A DNA stretch of 64,000 nt from Sarcocystis neurona (GCA_000727475.1 KL647307.1:1084701-1148700); one strand, 5' to 3'; counted from the stretch's first letter, positions 47,618-60,416 are shown. The notes: generated by a model not told the origin, from the sequence alone. Made by a program: numbers and translations.

Positions 47618-49922
47618 CTCGTAGTTCTGCTGCAGTCAACACGAAGGCGGTCACATGTGGAACGCTTTCGCTTTCCCTCTTGCCGAGAGCGTCGGCCACC
47701 TGCGGCTCCAACGAGGTCGAGACGGGGATGCCGCTGTCGTTTGGCAGCAAATGCTGGGCAGCTCCCCGCCGTGCGCCACTAACCCGCGAAGACGCCTGCA
47801 CCTTCACACGGGTCCGCGGTAGCGCATGCATCTGCGTGGCCCTACGGCGACCTCAGCTCGTGCCCTGCTATCACAGAGGCGACACCGCCGTTGAGTCCCG
47901 CCTTCTCCGGCTGTCGTAGTCGTTGTCACACACGCCTTCCACGCACTTGGAAGCACGCGGGTTGCCACCTGCGCCTCCTCCTCCGCGGTCGATAGCGTAG
48001 TTTTTGACCCCTCCGTTCACACATTCTGAAAAGAACGCAGCTTGTGCCACCCGGACTGAATACGGTAGTATCTAATAGTTATTGCACTCTTGAGTTGTGA
48101 CGAAGACGCCCTGCGTCTTAGCGGCGAGTTACGTTGGGTCTGGAGCAGGAAAGCCCGCCGCAAGATGCCCGCGATGACCACGTTGTTCAGCGCTGCTTTT
48201 GCTTCTCTTCCCCGCCGCAGTAGCGGCAACTTAGCACCCGCGCAGGGGAGAAACGCTAATACAACAGCAGCAGGTGTCTTGGGCACCTCTCTACGTCTTT
48301 CTCCTTCTCTCTCTAGTAACTTTGTCACTCCTCTGCTACATGTATATATATATATATGTATATGCATATATATCTGTGTGTGTGCGTGCGTGAGGAGGTT
48401 GTCGTGCTTCTGAGGCCACACGGTAACAAACGTTCCGAGCAGACCACGACGTGCAGAGAGCAGCAACAGCTGCGGCGCGAAGTAACACCAGTTTTTACTC
48501 GAGTCATCCAGCTGCCGTCAACAAGGGACGAATATAGACTTTGATGAATGTAGAAGAGTCCTGAGGGACGCGCCTCAAAATCACCTCTCACTGGCCGTAC
48601 TTAGCACACCGAAGTTCACAAGTAGATGAAGCCATTACTGCATCTCAAAATATGTGTCTTCTTTCTTCTCTGTTGCTGCGCGCGGCGCACATGGTAAATG
48701 CACTGCTGTTTACGTAAATCTATGCCTACTTACACATTAATACTACATATATATACGTACACGTATATGCACAAATATGTATGTATATATGTATATCTCA
48801 CGCTAAATATGTGTATATATATATGTATATGTACACGTGCGCGGACACATATATATGGATGCGTGTATGGCAACGTAGGCAAGGAGACAAGAGTGGGAAT
48901 CCTGCGTGGTTCGACGACACTCGCAGCGTGTTGCACGTGAGGGAAGTTCCGAGTAATAACGATAGACAGACGTGTTTCTTTCCCGGCCTTTCGTGGGCGG
49001 CCTGGGTGCTGCCACTTTTCTGCTGTTTTGCGGCCCCTCTCGCCCTACGTGAGCTGCTTCCACACTCTTCTGCAGTGTTCGTAGTGACTGGCGTTGCACA
49101 TCCCGTTGCTCGTACTGCCACAGACTGCTGGTTTGCTGTAGTGAATTGCCGATTCTCGCTGCTGCGGCGCGGTTCGTAGCGGTGCTGCTGCGCGTGCTGC
49201 TTTCTCTGCAGCGCCACGCTCCTGGCGACGCTGGGGGTGCTGCGATTGTTGCTTCGCTGCCGTTGTTCTGCTGCTGTTGTTCCGCTGCTGGCGCTGCTGG
49301 TAGTGTTGCACTGCCGACGCTCTCTGCTAAACTGCAGCCACTGCAGCTGCTGCTGCATGCACCTACTACACGCGGCTCCTGCAGCTGTTGTTGCCGGACT
49401 GCTCCAGTGGTTGCTGTGTTGCTGCGTCTGTTCCAGCGTTGCTGGTCTGGCGCTGCTGTGGTGCTGCAGCTGCTGCTGCTGTTGTTGCATCGCTGCTGTC
49501 GCATTGCTGCTGTTGCATTGCTGCTGTTGCGTTGCTGCTGGTGGTGTTGCATTGCTGCTGCTGGGGCTTCTCTCTGTTCCGCATGGATTCTGCTGCTGCT
49601 GGCGATGTGTTGGCGATGCTGCATTTGTTGTCTGGCTGCTGCTGCTGTTGCTGATGCCACTTCTGTTCGACTGCCGCTAAAGGAGCAGGTGATGGGTTGT
49701 TGGTGCTGGTGCTGGCGCACCGGTGCTGCTGCCGGTGCTGTTTCTTTGCTGCCGTTGCATCAACGAGCACGACTGCTGTGCTGCTGACGGAGTGCGTAGG
49801 TGTGGCTGCCGCCGTTGCATTTGTGCTGCTGGTGTCATTCGGTGCTGCACGGTGCATGCAGGACGCGCTTTGCCGTGACGAGTCTGTGCGAACGGCGTGC
49901 TCGACGCATACGGGAGCTGCAG
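47618..49922. other. Interval with no convincing gene; CTG-rich from 49,180 to 49,790
   Basis: From 47,618 to 48,300 the sequence is GC-rich with short ORFs on both strands (plus 47569-47919; minus 48466-48017) and no recognisable family. From 48,340 to 48,860 there are TA/GTAT microsatellites. From 49,180 to 49,790 the plus strand is packed with CTG words, giving overlapping Leu/Cys/Ala ORFs and a Gln/Ser-rich minus-strand ORF (49720-48803); I cannot choose a coding strand. Confidence 0.4.
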
Positions 49923-50201
49923 TTTCAGACTCCCATCTGCAGAGCCGCGGTAGAAGCGAGCTGCAGTGCTGCGGACAGCCCTAGCAATATTAATTGGCTA
50001 CACGCCCCGCTGGGTCCTGCCGCTGCTGGTGCTGCTGCTGCTGCTGCTGCCTTACCGCAGAAGTGCACGGAGCAAAACCCCGCCACCGTTGCTGCTTCTT
50101 CTTCTCCTCTCTCCCGACCGGCTGCTGCGCTGCTGCCCCTGCGTCACAAGTCTAAAAAGCGCCGGCTTCACGTCTCCGCCGGTGCCGACGCTTTGCGTTG
50201 A
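49923..50201 (+). CDS. Candidate 3' exon of an unknown gene, basic C-terminus
   Basis: After a CTGCAG acceptor at 49922 the plus strand reads 92 codons to a TGA at 50199-50201. The peptide has a mixed-composition start (FQTPICRAAVEASC, SPSNINWLHAPLG), a short Ala run from CTG repeats, and a basic end with HKSKKRRLH that could be a nuclear localisation signal. A second frame is also open over 49,697-49,984. No family recognised, and upstream exons are not identified. Confidence 0.28.
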   Translation, partial: FQTPICRAAVEASCSAADSPSNINWLHAPLGPAAAGAAAAAAALPQKCTEQNPATVAASSSPLSRPAAALLPLRHKSKKRRLHVSAGADALR

Positions 50202-50308
50202 CAACTCTGCAGCCGCATGCACCACAGGCGCAACCACACACGCGCACGCATATGTCCATATAGCTATCTTTCTCTCTCTGTCTGACGTCTGCCTCCTCAC
50301 TTCACCAG

Positions 50309-50718
50309 TTCCCCTGTATGAGAATCACGACCGACATTTGAAGAGATTTCTACTTCTTTGTCTCCACAAGCAGAAGACTGCGCGTCTAGAAACTATTCGT
50401 CTGTGCATCTGGACCTCGTCTGCAAAGGTTCTGTATAGGGCTGTACGTGCTGCGCACCGGCGTACGTGTGTTTCTATGCTTCTAAATCTGTTAAGGGACG
50501 CATGGGTGTGTCGTACTTGAGAAAGTCGACGCGCTTCAGTACGGGGATGGACGCTGCGACAGAAGAGCGACGAGCTGGACGTGGCGGTCTCCTCGGCAGA
50601 TGCAGGTGACCCCTCGGCGGGAATGTCGCTGCGGCACCTGCTACTGGGATTGTTCCCAGTCATCCACACACCTAAAGCTACGGTCGCACTCTAATATATA
50701 CAAATGTGTATTTACGCA

Positions 50719-50754
<36 letters not shown>

Positions 50755-52102
50755 CGTTGACGCACGTACGTATGTAACAGCCTCCGGGTAGAAGCATGTG
50801 CTTCGGTGTAACGCCACGGCCACGTAAAGCTACGACCGCATTATAGTGTACGCAAATGTATATGTATGCATTTCCGTATATATATATATATATATGTACG
50901 TTGACGCAGACACGTGCGTGACGGCCTCCGCGTGGGGTTACGTGCTTGGACGTGACGCCACGGCTACTTCCTCCGACTGTGCCACACGCGTACATTCGCG
51001 AGCATCGCTGCGTCGACGTGTTTCTGCACAGCACTTTTTCCTCCATACACTGAACAAGTCTAATGCTACATTTAATTCATGAGTGCGTATGGATATGCGT
51101 AGATGTGCATCTATATATATATACATATACACACAGCTTTTTCCGGCAGATTCTTGTTCCTGCCTGTCTGTCTCCCTTTTATTATATACACGGGAGAAGC
51201 CGGGTCTGTATACCTGTAGGAGCTTGTGAGTGCTGCCGTGTACTTAATGATACTGCTGGGATGCATACGCCGAGCAAGGGCCGGCATCCCGTTTCTACGA
51301 GCTGCTGCGGGACAGCCGCGGAAGGACAAAAAGACGCGCGCAGCTGCTTCCTGTGCCTCTCGGGCGGCTGGCCCACTTGTGACTGGTGTGTGTGTGTATG
51401 TGCAGAGATGTGCGTTTGTACGTGGGTAAGCACGCATGGGTGTGTCTCCGTAGGGGTGCGTTAGAAATTGTAGGGTACTTCTCGTGGCACTTCTTACGTC
51501 CGCTTTTGGTTCCTCTCTAAAGTCGTTTCTTCCGGACCGAAGGGTCCGCCCGTCATACATGTGTACACATGGGTGGAGGGGGGCGCGTAGTAATATGTGC
51601 GGTTTTAGCCGTGGAGTGTTTTCTCAGTGTGTACGTACGTGTGTACAACTACTTATCTATGTAGCTATGGATATGCCTATATATATATATATATGTGCAG
51701 GAGTGTCGTGTTCTTGTTCAGCAAGCGTGCACACATGGATGTGTACACATACAAATACGTATGGAAGGGAAGAACTTAGCAGTAACTGCGCCTACAGGCT
51801 GTTTTCCTGGTGAGGCTGCTCCGGACAAAAAGAGCACTGGACAAGTGCGACTATCCAGCCGCCACAAACATACATAAATGTGCGTATACGTATGTATGCG
51901 CACACACCTACGTGTGAGTAGGCCTACATACGTCGGACTTGAGGAGACGTGCAAGTACTGGCGTCCAATATGCGTAGGTGAAACTACACAGATTCGGCTG
52001 CCGCTACTTCCGCGTGACCGCTGGGCGAAAACAGCCACGCGACACATGAGTTCGTTAAGTGTGGCAATTTCCTTCGATATTCGTCTGCTCCTGCTACCGG
52101 AG
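50309..52102 (+). CDS. Candidate exon pair of an unknown gene
   Basis: Two plus-strand blocks have usable splice sites and compatible phases. The first, 50309-50442 (acceptor CACCAG, phase 1 in, donor GTACGT, phase 0 out), encodes a helical basic peptide (ENHDRHLKRFLLLCLHKQK). The second, 51992-52102 (acceptor CACAG, donor GAG|GTACAT, phase 0 in and out), encodes 37 residues including RLPLLPRDRWAKTATRH. The intervening sequence holds a tandem duplication and TA microsatellites. I recognise no family; linkage of the two blocks is inference. Another open block, 50,540-50,690 (GWTLRQKSDELDVAVSSADA), may also be exonic. Confidence 0.3.
50673..50970. repeat. Two-copy tandem duplication, 152-bp period
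   Basis: TAAAGCTACG starts both copies (50673 and 50825). Each copy then has a TA tract, a CGTTGACGCA word, an ACGGCCTCCG-like block and GTGACGCCACGGC near its end. The copies differ mainly in TA-tract length and scattered substitutions. Confidence 0.85.
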
Positions 52103-54127
52103 GTACATGTTTGTATTTCTGCGTGTATTTATGTAGAGGTCTGCACGCAGGCGTAATAATAGTTTCACTGCAGGCAGCACAGACGCCGAGTTCCTCTTGT
52201 GCGTATGTTTGAGTGTGTGAGTGGGTGCATGGGTAGGTGTGTGTGCGCCTGTCTCTGCGTATATATGTATATATATATACGTAGATATTTCGATAAAGAC
52301 ACAGGAAAGGCCATCGTATGTACTGTACGCCTGGAGTGATCAAACGATCTTGCTCAAGCGGAGCCGTCCGCGATAACTGAATAGGCTGGCAACCGTGGGA
52401 TGTGCTGCCGGTGAGAAAAGCAAATAAACGTGCTTTCACGGTGCAGTATTGATCGTCAGTTCTTCACTACATGACGTTGCGAGAGCCGCCTGCGAGGCTT
52501 CGGCATGTCCTGCTTCCCTTAAGGTGAAGCAGGCGACGTGAAGACACTGACTGGGGCGTACTGTGCGCTGCGCTGCCATTGGCTCAATCGATTCTTACAT
52601 GCGGGGCCTACCCAACGGTAAATCAAGCTCACATAATATATATATGTATATCCAATATATCCATATGTGCACGTTCGCAGGCACACAGACACACACGTCC
52701 CCACATGCACAGACCTCTGTACAGGCGTACATCCAGACACCAGTGTACACCTGTCCACGCATGTGTGCATACATGCCTTTACGTATGTGCAAATACACAT
52801 GTGCATCTACAAACATTAATACACACATATACACACACGCACACGACAATGTACACAGTCGCGTGTCCCGCCATAAGTGTAATGCGTACTAGGAGGGACG
52901 GACACCCCTCGTATCGCCTGCTTCGGCGTTTCGTTTCGGCGCTCCGTCTCAGCAATAATATTGCGTTGGCTGCCGCGTGGCAGCGCGCGGGTGTGTCGCA
53001 GCAACGAAGTAGTTCACGTTCGTGCACATTGGTGACACCTTGTACATATTCTGCGAAAATAACATACCACTCTTCGTACTGTCGTAGGCGGACTTGAATA
53101 GCTAACGTTAGGGGGCACGTAGTCCTGGCTCGTCGGCAACGTTCGCTCCGTCCAGTACATTTTCCACTTGCGGACTACTGATGGGCTAAGAGGAGCCGGA
53201 CTACACTGTGTGGCAGGGAGCACAGAGCCCCGCGCATTCTTGCGAGATCCCTGTTCTAGACAAAGCCGATATAGGTGGAGGCGCAACGTACACATATTTG
53301 TCAGTGTCTTCACCAGCCCTGGCACGGGGAAGAAGGAAAAGTACTTGGCTGTGTGATGTCTATCCGTGTGTATAGGACTGCACACAGGTATGTTGACAGC
53401 GACGGCTGGATACTGTGCGTATGTAGACGGACATCATTACGCGTGTGTGTATGTCCTGGTCAAAAACGTGCGCGACGTCACGAAACTGCGCGCTGTTCCA
53501 AGCAAACCACAGCAGCCTATGCTTGGGAGGTCTACAGCGAAACAGAGGTAGAAGTAGCTGCGCGCGGGTAGGTACTTTTTCCGTAGAGAATTCAATGGCG
53601 AAACACGCAGGTACATAAATGTGTAGGTGCGCCGGAAGCGGGTCGGTGTGTAAAGGCGGGAGCTCATGGCATAAATTTGCAGTTAACAAGGAAATTCCTT
53701 TTCTACATCCGGGATCCACGTGTGTCCTGTTATGAATTCTACACGCGGATACACATCCAGACCTGTGCACCTGTACACGCATGTAGATATAGTAATACAT
53801 ACACATTCAAAGTTATGTGTCGCCCCTCCACACATCGATACCATTCATATCTACGTATATATATACATATATCTATATATACATATATATATATCTGTGT
53901 GAATACAGAGACATACGCACGTAGGTGGTTTATATGGGTACGCAGCTACACGTGTGTGCCGTTCTATACAGACACCATTCGCACCCGTTTATGCAAATAT
54001 ACTTCGACTTGATTCTCCGTACACATCGACGTACGTGCTTCCCTGCAGTTGCTAGCAGCGCGTCATACGCCCCGAAGATGTCGGCGCGTGGTGATTCGCT
54101 TGGAAATATGGAGAACCACGTCGCTTC
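52103..54127. other. Unique-sequence interval, no gene assigned
   Basis: Largely repeat-poor apart from short TA/CA tracts (52,260-52,290, 52,640-52,850 and 53,850-53,900). The best open block is on the minus strand near 53,323-53,206, after a CGTGCCAG acceptor, with about 38 codons including AGEDTDKYVYVAPPP and a stop. It is isolated and unassigned. Confidence 0.35.
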
Positions 54128-54313
54128 ATGGCGAGAGCTTCTGCTTTGAAGTGCTTTGTCAGATTCGGCTGTCTTCTTGCTGAGCTGTGCCTCTGGATGA
54201 TGCCGGCCACTTCTACGCGCGGTGTGGAAGACGCCAAAGATGCGTCAGTGAATTCAAGCGTCCGCACACGTAGAGACGCGGGCAGAGCCAAACAATTCTA
54301 CATCCTTATTAAC
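54128..54313 (+). CDS. Candidate first exon of a secreted protein (signal-peptide-like start)
   Basis: ATG at 54128 in a TTCATGG context opens a peptide with a short basic start, a hydrophobic core (CFVRFGCLLAELCLWMM) and a plausible cleavage region PATS|TRG, followed by a hydrophilic part rich in Asp, Arg and Ser. A GTACCT donor follows the AAC codon at 54311-54313; without splicing the frame runs to a TGA at 54416-54418. No downstream exon is convincing. A minus-strand ORF overlaps (54291-54052). Eimeria genomes carry many secreted surface-antigen genes, but nothing here identifies the family. Confidence 0.28.
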
Positions 54314-55799
54314 GTACCTGGAGAGTCCAGTTCTAATGCTACTTTTTCGAATCCCGCAGGGTCCCTGATTATCAGCGTCATATCTCTTCATCCGTTTCCT
54401 TGGTTCGACGTGTTTTGAACTCATTCACACACATACACACATGCAGACAAATACGCACTGCAGCAGAATCAGGAGCACCTCCATTACCATACGGACACAG
54501 CAACCCGACGCAGAGCCTGGGAGGACGGGACGCTAAGCGGCAGAGCGGCAGCAGCAGAGGAGCAGCAGCAGCTGAGGAGCAGCAGCAGCTGAGAACCCGC
54601 AGGAGAACAGCCGCAGCGCGGCCGAAAGCGTGTATTTATCTAGGTGTACATATGGATATGAGCGTATACACATATGTATATCTACACCTACACCTATACC
54701 TACATCTATATCTATCTTTACCCTTATCTATATATATCTGTATATCTCTATACACACGTGTATATATGTATGGTGTCTGCATGTGCTGGCGCGTTGTGTC
54801 TGTGAGAAAACAGTTGGCAGCGCCGCTGCGCATGCGTCCGTGTGTGGAAGTGACTTCCTTGAATTTCTGCGTCCGTGGATCCTGTCCGCAAAAATAAAGC
54901 TGCGGACCTATCTGCGCGTCCTTCGCCACAGTCTTAAGCGGCTGCCTTTCGTTAAAGCCCAGAGATTTTTGCTGTGAGCTCCCGAGCGTGTCTATTTTTG
55001 CTCGCGAGTCGATGCTTGCAGTCTTTTCCGTGCCGTTGCCCTCCCTACACTTGTGTGTGTGAAGACACGTGTGTGCACGTATACCTGTATACGCGTTCAC
55101 CCGGGAATTTTTCACGCATTTTGATAGAGAGGAGTCTCTTCTTCCACGGGTTCTTCCCGTCCTCCCTCCATACTCGCGCGCGGTATCCTTCCTCGAGACC
55201 GCTCGCAAAACTGCGGTCCCGCCGCGGTCCACCCAACGCATCATGCATCAACGACTCCCAACCCACACGACGCCCTCCCGTACAAAAAAGTACAAACATA
55301 TACACATACGCATGTATATATATATGTATACTTGCCTGAACACACCTAAATCAAATGTACGCCCATTCGTGTGTACAGACAGACACGTCCGTATATGTGT
55401 GTGTGAGTGTGGGTGTCTCCCCCTCTGTCTCTCTCTCGCCCTCTCTATAGGTATATGTTTTTCCTGTGTATATACATATGTGAGGAAGGTCAGTGTACTT
55501 GCGCCTACGGAGATACTAGTGCCTATACGGACACAAGTCCGCAGGCAGCGCACACGGATACAAGAATACCACCACCCCGGAACGCGAAGGTCCTTGCGTC
55601 TCTGCGCTGTGTGTGTGGATATGATTAATTTCTTTCTGAGGGCCACCTACTCGTATACGTAACCCCAGCAGATGAGGAGGACGGATGCACAAATGTAGCG
55701 CTGTGGACAGCAAGTACGCCTAAAATATACGCGCATGACATAGCCAGTGGCATCACTACATTCCACGTACATTTGTCTCTGTGTATCTCTCTCTATATA

Positions 55800-56430
55800 T
55801 ACATACATATATGTGCGTAGAGCGAGAGCGGCTCGTATATTCATCTGTGTGTGGCTGCAGGGTCTGCATGGCCTGGACGCATGAAACTCGGCCTCACTTG
55901 TCTATAAACATGTAATGTGGCGTAGTCTCGCTCACTTTATATACATGTATATATATATATATTCACCTGTGTATGTATAGAACGCGAGCGGCTCCGCTAT
56001 CCATCCGTGTGTAGCTGCAGCCCCTGCATGCGTGGCTCAGTTTCAGATGTCTACACCGGCCGGGTTGCGTAGCTCACTCTAAACATATAGACGGCTACAT
56101 ATATACATGTGTGCTTGCACATATATATGTATATATATAGCAAGAGCCGTGGATCCACTACCCGCCTGTGTATAGCTGGAGCGCTTTTGTGCCACTCAAA
56201 CGCGTAGAACCCGGCTACGATATCTACGCATATGTAGTGTACCTTAGTCTCTCTATATGGACTGCTAGATATATATGTTTATATATATATATATGCGTAA
56301 TTCTACCGGGAGCCACGGATCCGTATCCACCTGTATTCAGGTGTTTCTACACGTGTATTGTAGCTTAGTCTCTTTATATAGACTGTTAAATTTATATGTT
56401 TGTATATGCACATGCAGCGAGAGCCAAGGA
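55800..56430. repeat. About 160-bp minisatellite, five diverged copies
   Basis: Units anchored by (G)CGAGAGC-GGCTC or GAGCC-GGATCC words near 55822, 55984, 56140, 56308 and 56417 (spacings 162, 156, 168 and 109). Each has a CATCYGTGTGTAGCTGCAG-like block in the older copies, then a TATATATA tract. No ORF is conserved between copies. Confidence 0.85.
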
Positions 56431-56639
56431 TCTGGGACGTTGCCAGAAATCCCACAGGAGCACGTACACAGACAAATACATAGAGCAGCGGGGCGTGAAT
56501 TTGGGAGGGAGGCTGCTCGGACGCACGAGGCTCCTGCGGCGGTACAAACGAACGTAGAGCAGCAGCAGCAGCAGGTGCCACGGCGGGGTTGTCGCCACAG
56601 CGGCAGGAGAGACCGACCTGGAAGCAGCAACTGGAGGCG

Positions 56640-58310
56640 AAGCGGGAGTGACAGCAGTGTGGCAGCAGGAGCCAGGTGACTGCAACGGCAGCAGGCTATC
56701 GCCCCGCGGCAGCACGAAGCTTTGGCGCAGCAGCAGCAGCAGGATTGAGGACGAAAATGTCAGGAGGCGCGATGCGGCGGCAAGGACAGCTGTCATAGGA
56801 AAGGCATGGCTAGAGTCGCTGCAGCAACAGCAGCAGCAACAGCCTGAGATAGGCGAAGAAGGACTGGAGAGGTGGCGGGCGCGCATCTGTTGCTGCTGTT
56901 GCTGCTTCCGTGTGTTGCCACCGCTGCACCCAGCGCTGCTGATGCTGTTGCCGTGTGGCGAGGCGCCGGTTTGCTCTCTCAGAGATTCTCTGCTGCTTTT
57001 CGGTAGAACGCTGGTGCTGTTCGAAGTCGCAGGAGCAGCCTCCGCTGCTGCAGCAGCAGCAGCACGGGCCGCATGCGATGCTGAATCTCGAGAGCTTCTG
57101 CGGGTGGTCTGTCCCCCGCTCCTTTTGCTGCTGCTGTCCCACCGCTGGCGCGTCAGCTGCTGCAGCTGCTGTAGCTGTTTGCCACGTCAGAGAAACGGCA
57201 GCAGCAGCGGCAGCTGCTGTGGCGATACACCGCGTCGCGTCTTTAGCAGCAGCAACACATGCACCAGCAGGCCTCGCGGCGGCCCCTGCTGCTGCTGCAG
57301 CTGCTGCCGGCGTGCCGTCGTCTGTAGCGTCAGCAGCAAACGCCACGTATGAGACCGCTTCGAAGCGGTGTGTGACTTCTGCGATGGGGTGGACTGTGAA
57401 GGCTGCTGCTGCGCTCCCTACTAAAGTGACACGTAGCTCGCTATTACGACCAGCCCCCCCGGCAACAACGCCGGCTACGCGTAACGCTGCAGTGAGGCGG
57501 GGGCTCTTGACTGCTCTGCACTGCAGCGCCTGCGCCTTCGCCGCTCTGCCTACAGCTCGTCTGCCAGCACGCGACGCATGTGAAACGGCAGCAGCAGCCC
57601 CCGCACCCAAAGCCTCCTGCGAACGAGTAGCAGCAGCAGCAGCCGGACGTGCAACAGCAGCAGCAGCAGGGCTCGCGGAAGCAGCAGCTGCAGCTCATTC
57701 TGCAGTAGGCCTAACGCATACCGCAGCAGCTACAGTAGGAGGTGCAGCATTTCCAGCAGCAGGTGCTGCTCGAGCAGCGTCTCCAGCAGCAGCAGCAGCA
57801 GGACCAGCGTCTCCAGCACCAGCAGCAGCAGGACCAGCTTCTCCAGCAGTAGCAGCAGGATCAGCGTCTTCAACACCACCAGCAGCCGCAGCGGCATGTG
57901 CCACTTCAGCGACGGTACCCGCAATACAAGCAGGGTCGTCGTCAGCAGCAACAGTGTCAGCAAGGGCAGCCTTAGCGGCCTCACGAGCAGCAGCAGTAAC
58001 GACGCCAACCCTTTCAAAAAGAGCAGCGCCTCCAGGAGAAGCGCCAGCAGCACACACAGGAGAGCGGGCTACTGTTGATGCTGCGGCGTCACCTTCTGAA
58101 GCAGCAGCAGCAGCTGCTGTAGCCTGTCACACCGGCGCTACAGCAGCCATCCCGACCGCCTCTGCAGAGCCTCAGGTGTTGGCAACAGAAGCAGCAGTCA
58201 TGAACACGCAGGAATATGTGGGCGACGTTTCGACTGAGCAAAGCGCTGCAGCAGCAGAACCAGCAGCCCTAGCTGTTCTGGGTAAGATGAACCTTACGTG
58301 AAGTAGGTGA
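56640..58310. other. CAG-rich segment with competing long ORFs, possible gene
   Basis: Plus-strand ORFs 56648-57352 (235 codons; mixed start IEDENVRRRDAAARTAVIGK, then a Gln run, then hydrophobic) and 56955-58301 (449 codons, Ala-rich) overlap minus-strand 57610-56810 (267 codons). The minus ORF includes a non-repetitive stretch, FTVHPIAEVTHRFEAVSY. The tandem repeat at 57781-57867 has periods 30, 30 and 27, all multiples of three, which favours coding on one strand. I cannot decide which; a gene is likely but the model is unresolved. Confidence 0.35.
57781..57867. repeat. 30/27-bp tandem repeat
   Basis: Three units beginning CTCCAGCA at 57781, 57811 and 57841, each containing a CAG run and a GGACCAGC or GGATCAGC word. 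They read as AGPASPA-like repeats on plus and GEAGPAAAG-like repeats on minus. Confidence 0.85.
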
Positions 58311-59425
58311 GCTAGGAACAACACTACCAACGCAGTCTGCTGTCTTGAGCCCTTCTTGCGCGCATGCAACCCGACAGCACGACTTCACGCTGGCAATGCC
58401 GTCCTGCTGCTGCTCCTGCATGTTGGCGCGCTGTGTTCACGCTGGTGCTGCCGACCTACTTCTCGCGCCAGGGCTGCTACGCCGTGCTGCCTCTCTGTCC
58501 CTTTCTTTCGCCCGTTGTTTGGGCAGTGGCGGAGGGCGGAGAGTCTGCTTCTGCTGCTCGCACGGCTGCCGTAGCTGCAGCTGCAAGCGGTTCTGCTGTT
58601 GCGCGTTGCGTTAGTATCACTGGTGCTGCGGGAGCTGCTGCTGTTCCACGCGCAGCCACAAGCATCACTGCTGCTTCCGAGCATTGAAGCCTCCTCACCT
58701 GTCTTTCCGCCGGTCCTGTCGACTAAGTTGATTTGTCGAAAATGGCTGCTGGTGGGTCAGCTGCGGGTCCGGGAGTTGTTGCTTCTGTTTTCGCTGCTGC
58801 CGGGGCTGCTACAGCTAGCGGGGATGACGCTGCTGCTGCTGCCCTCGCTGGTGCTGCTGCTGTTGAGACACAGTGCTGCGCTGCTGCTGCTTGCAGTAGC
58901 TTCCCTTTCCTGCAGAGTACCTTCGGGCTTCGCTTATTCAAAATTTGCACGCACCGAAAAGGGCGCATATTCCCCTCTGCATTGACGTGCACACACGTAC
59001 GCTCTTCTACTATTCTACTTAAGTCCACACGTGTTGGTCCACGTATATGTGTGCGCATCCCCATGTATATATGCAGCTTTATATAGGCATATACATCCAT
59101 GTGTATATAGGGATTTTTGCCCTATAAGACGTATGCATGCACCTGTATCTCTCTGTGGACTCATCCGTGTCTTTCCCTCCCTGCGTCTCTCTTTTTCTCT
59201 CCACATATATATGCGTACAAGTGCATATGTGTACACATACATACATCCACACGTAAATATATAAATACACATACATATATACGTGTATATATATATATAC
59301 TTCTGTGTACGATTACATATGTGTCCCGACGGTATGGGTTTGGCACTGTTGTTGCGGTGTAGATGGCGTCTTGCCGATGTGGCTGTGTGTGGGGCGCTGG
59401 TGCCGCTGCTACGGCATCGCTGCAG

Positions 59426-59602
59426 CGGCTGTGGCAGCAGCACGTCGACTGTCTGTCCGTCGCGTCAAAGCAGCAGAATTAGACGGGACAGCAGGAGAGA
59501 TGGCTCTGCTGCCGTACGCAAGAAAAGTTATATTTGGCCCCACTGTCTCGCCTCGCGCTGTGAAAGAACTCCTTGCACTGCAGCAGCTGTTCTGCGTCTC
59601 GG
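59426..59602 (+). CDS. Candidate internal exon, unknown gene
   Basis: Between a GCTGCAG acceptor (phase 1) and a G|GTACCG donor (phase 1), 59 codons read through a mixed peptide ending VKAAELDGTAGEMALLPYAR, KVIFGPTVSPRAVKELLALQ and QLFCVSG. The composition is protein-like rather than repeat-derived, but the peptide is not recognised. The following 59,668-60,093 region is Ser/Gln-rich and could hold the next exon. Confidence 0.3.
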
Positions 59603-59793
59603 GTACCGAGTGAGCAAAGACAAAAACAAGCAGCAACAGCAACAGCACGGAGTCCTCTTCGCTGCGGTTGGAGACGCAGCAGCAGCAGCACAGAGAGCAA
59701 CACACTGTCGCGGTCAGCAGCAGCTGCGGGCGGGGTGCAGCGGTTTCCGGTGCGATGCTGAAAAAGCAGCAGCAGATAACAGACAGCACGTAC

Positions 59794-59858
59794 AGCAGCA
59801 GCGGCAGCAGCAGCGGAAGCAGCAGCGGCAGCAGCAGCGGCAGCAGTAGCGGCAGCAT
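59794..59858 (+). repeat. 12-nt AGC/GGC repeat (Ser-Ser-Gly-Ser)
   Basis: About five copies of AGCAGCGGCAGC. The period is a multiple of three, and the repeat lies in the Ser-rich plus-strand ORF 59,668-60,093. Confidence 0.85.
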
Positions 59859-60309
59859 GAACAAGGTGCAGAAAGAGCTGGAGCAGATACAGGAGCAGCA
59901 GGGGAGAGTCACCACCTGCGGCAGGGAGGGCAGCAGCACCAGACCTAGCAGCAGCAGCACCAGCAGCAGGTCTGGCTGCAGCCGCATATCCAGCAACCAC
60001 AGCTGTAGAAGCAGCCACGCCAGCAGCGGCAGATCTATCGAGAGCAGCAAGGACAGGAGCTGCTTCAGCAGGAAGTCCAGAGGCAGTGTGTGACATACAC
60101 ACAAAGAAGCGGCAGCTGGTCTGCACCCTGAAGAGCAGAGAATAGAAGCACATGAAATTGCCTACGCTTCGTGAGGCAGATGCGGGCAAAAGATATGCGA
60201 CTCACGTGCCTATGCTGTACGCAGACATATATACGGTTATATATGGAACATGTAGTATAACTACCCAAGTACAACTATGTACCCATATGTGTATGCAACT
60301 ACATATAGA

Positions 60310-60385
60310 TATGTATACATATGTCTCTCTCTCTCCATATATATATATATATATATATGTACAGATATGTGTACATATGTCTCTA

Positions 60386-60416
<31 letters not shown>

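Noticed and set aside
46017..47624. Overlapping 200-400 codon plus-strand ORFs rich in Ser, Phe, Pro and Leu
   Set aside because: A purine-poor strand rarely makes stop codons, so long ORFs are expected by composition. Only the short mixed-composition parts near 46,055 and 47,309 were kept as exon candidates.
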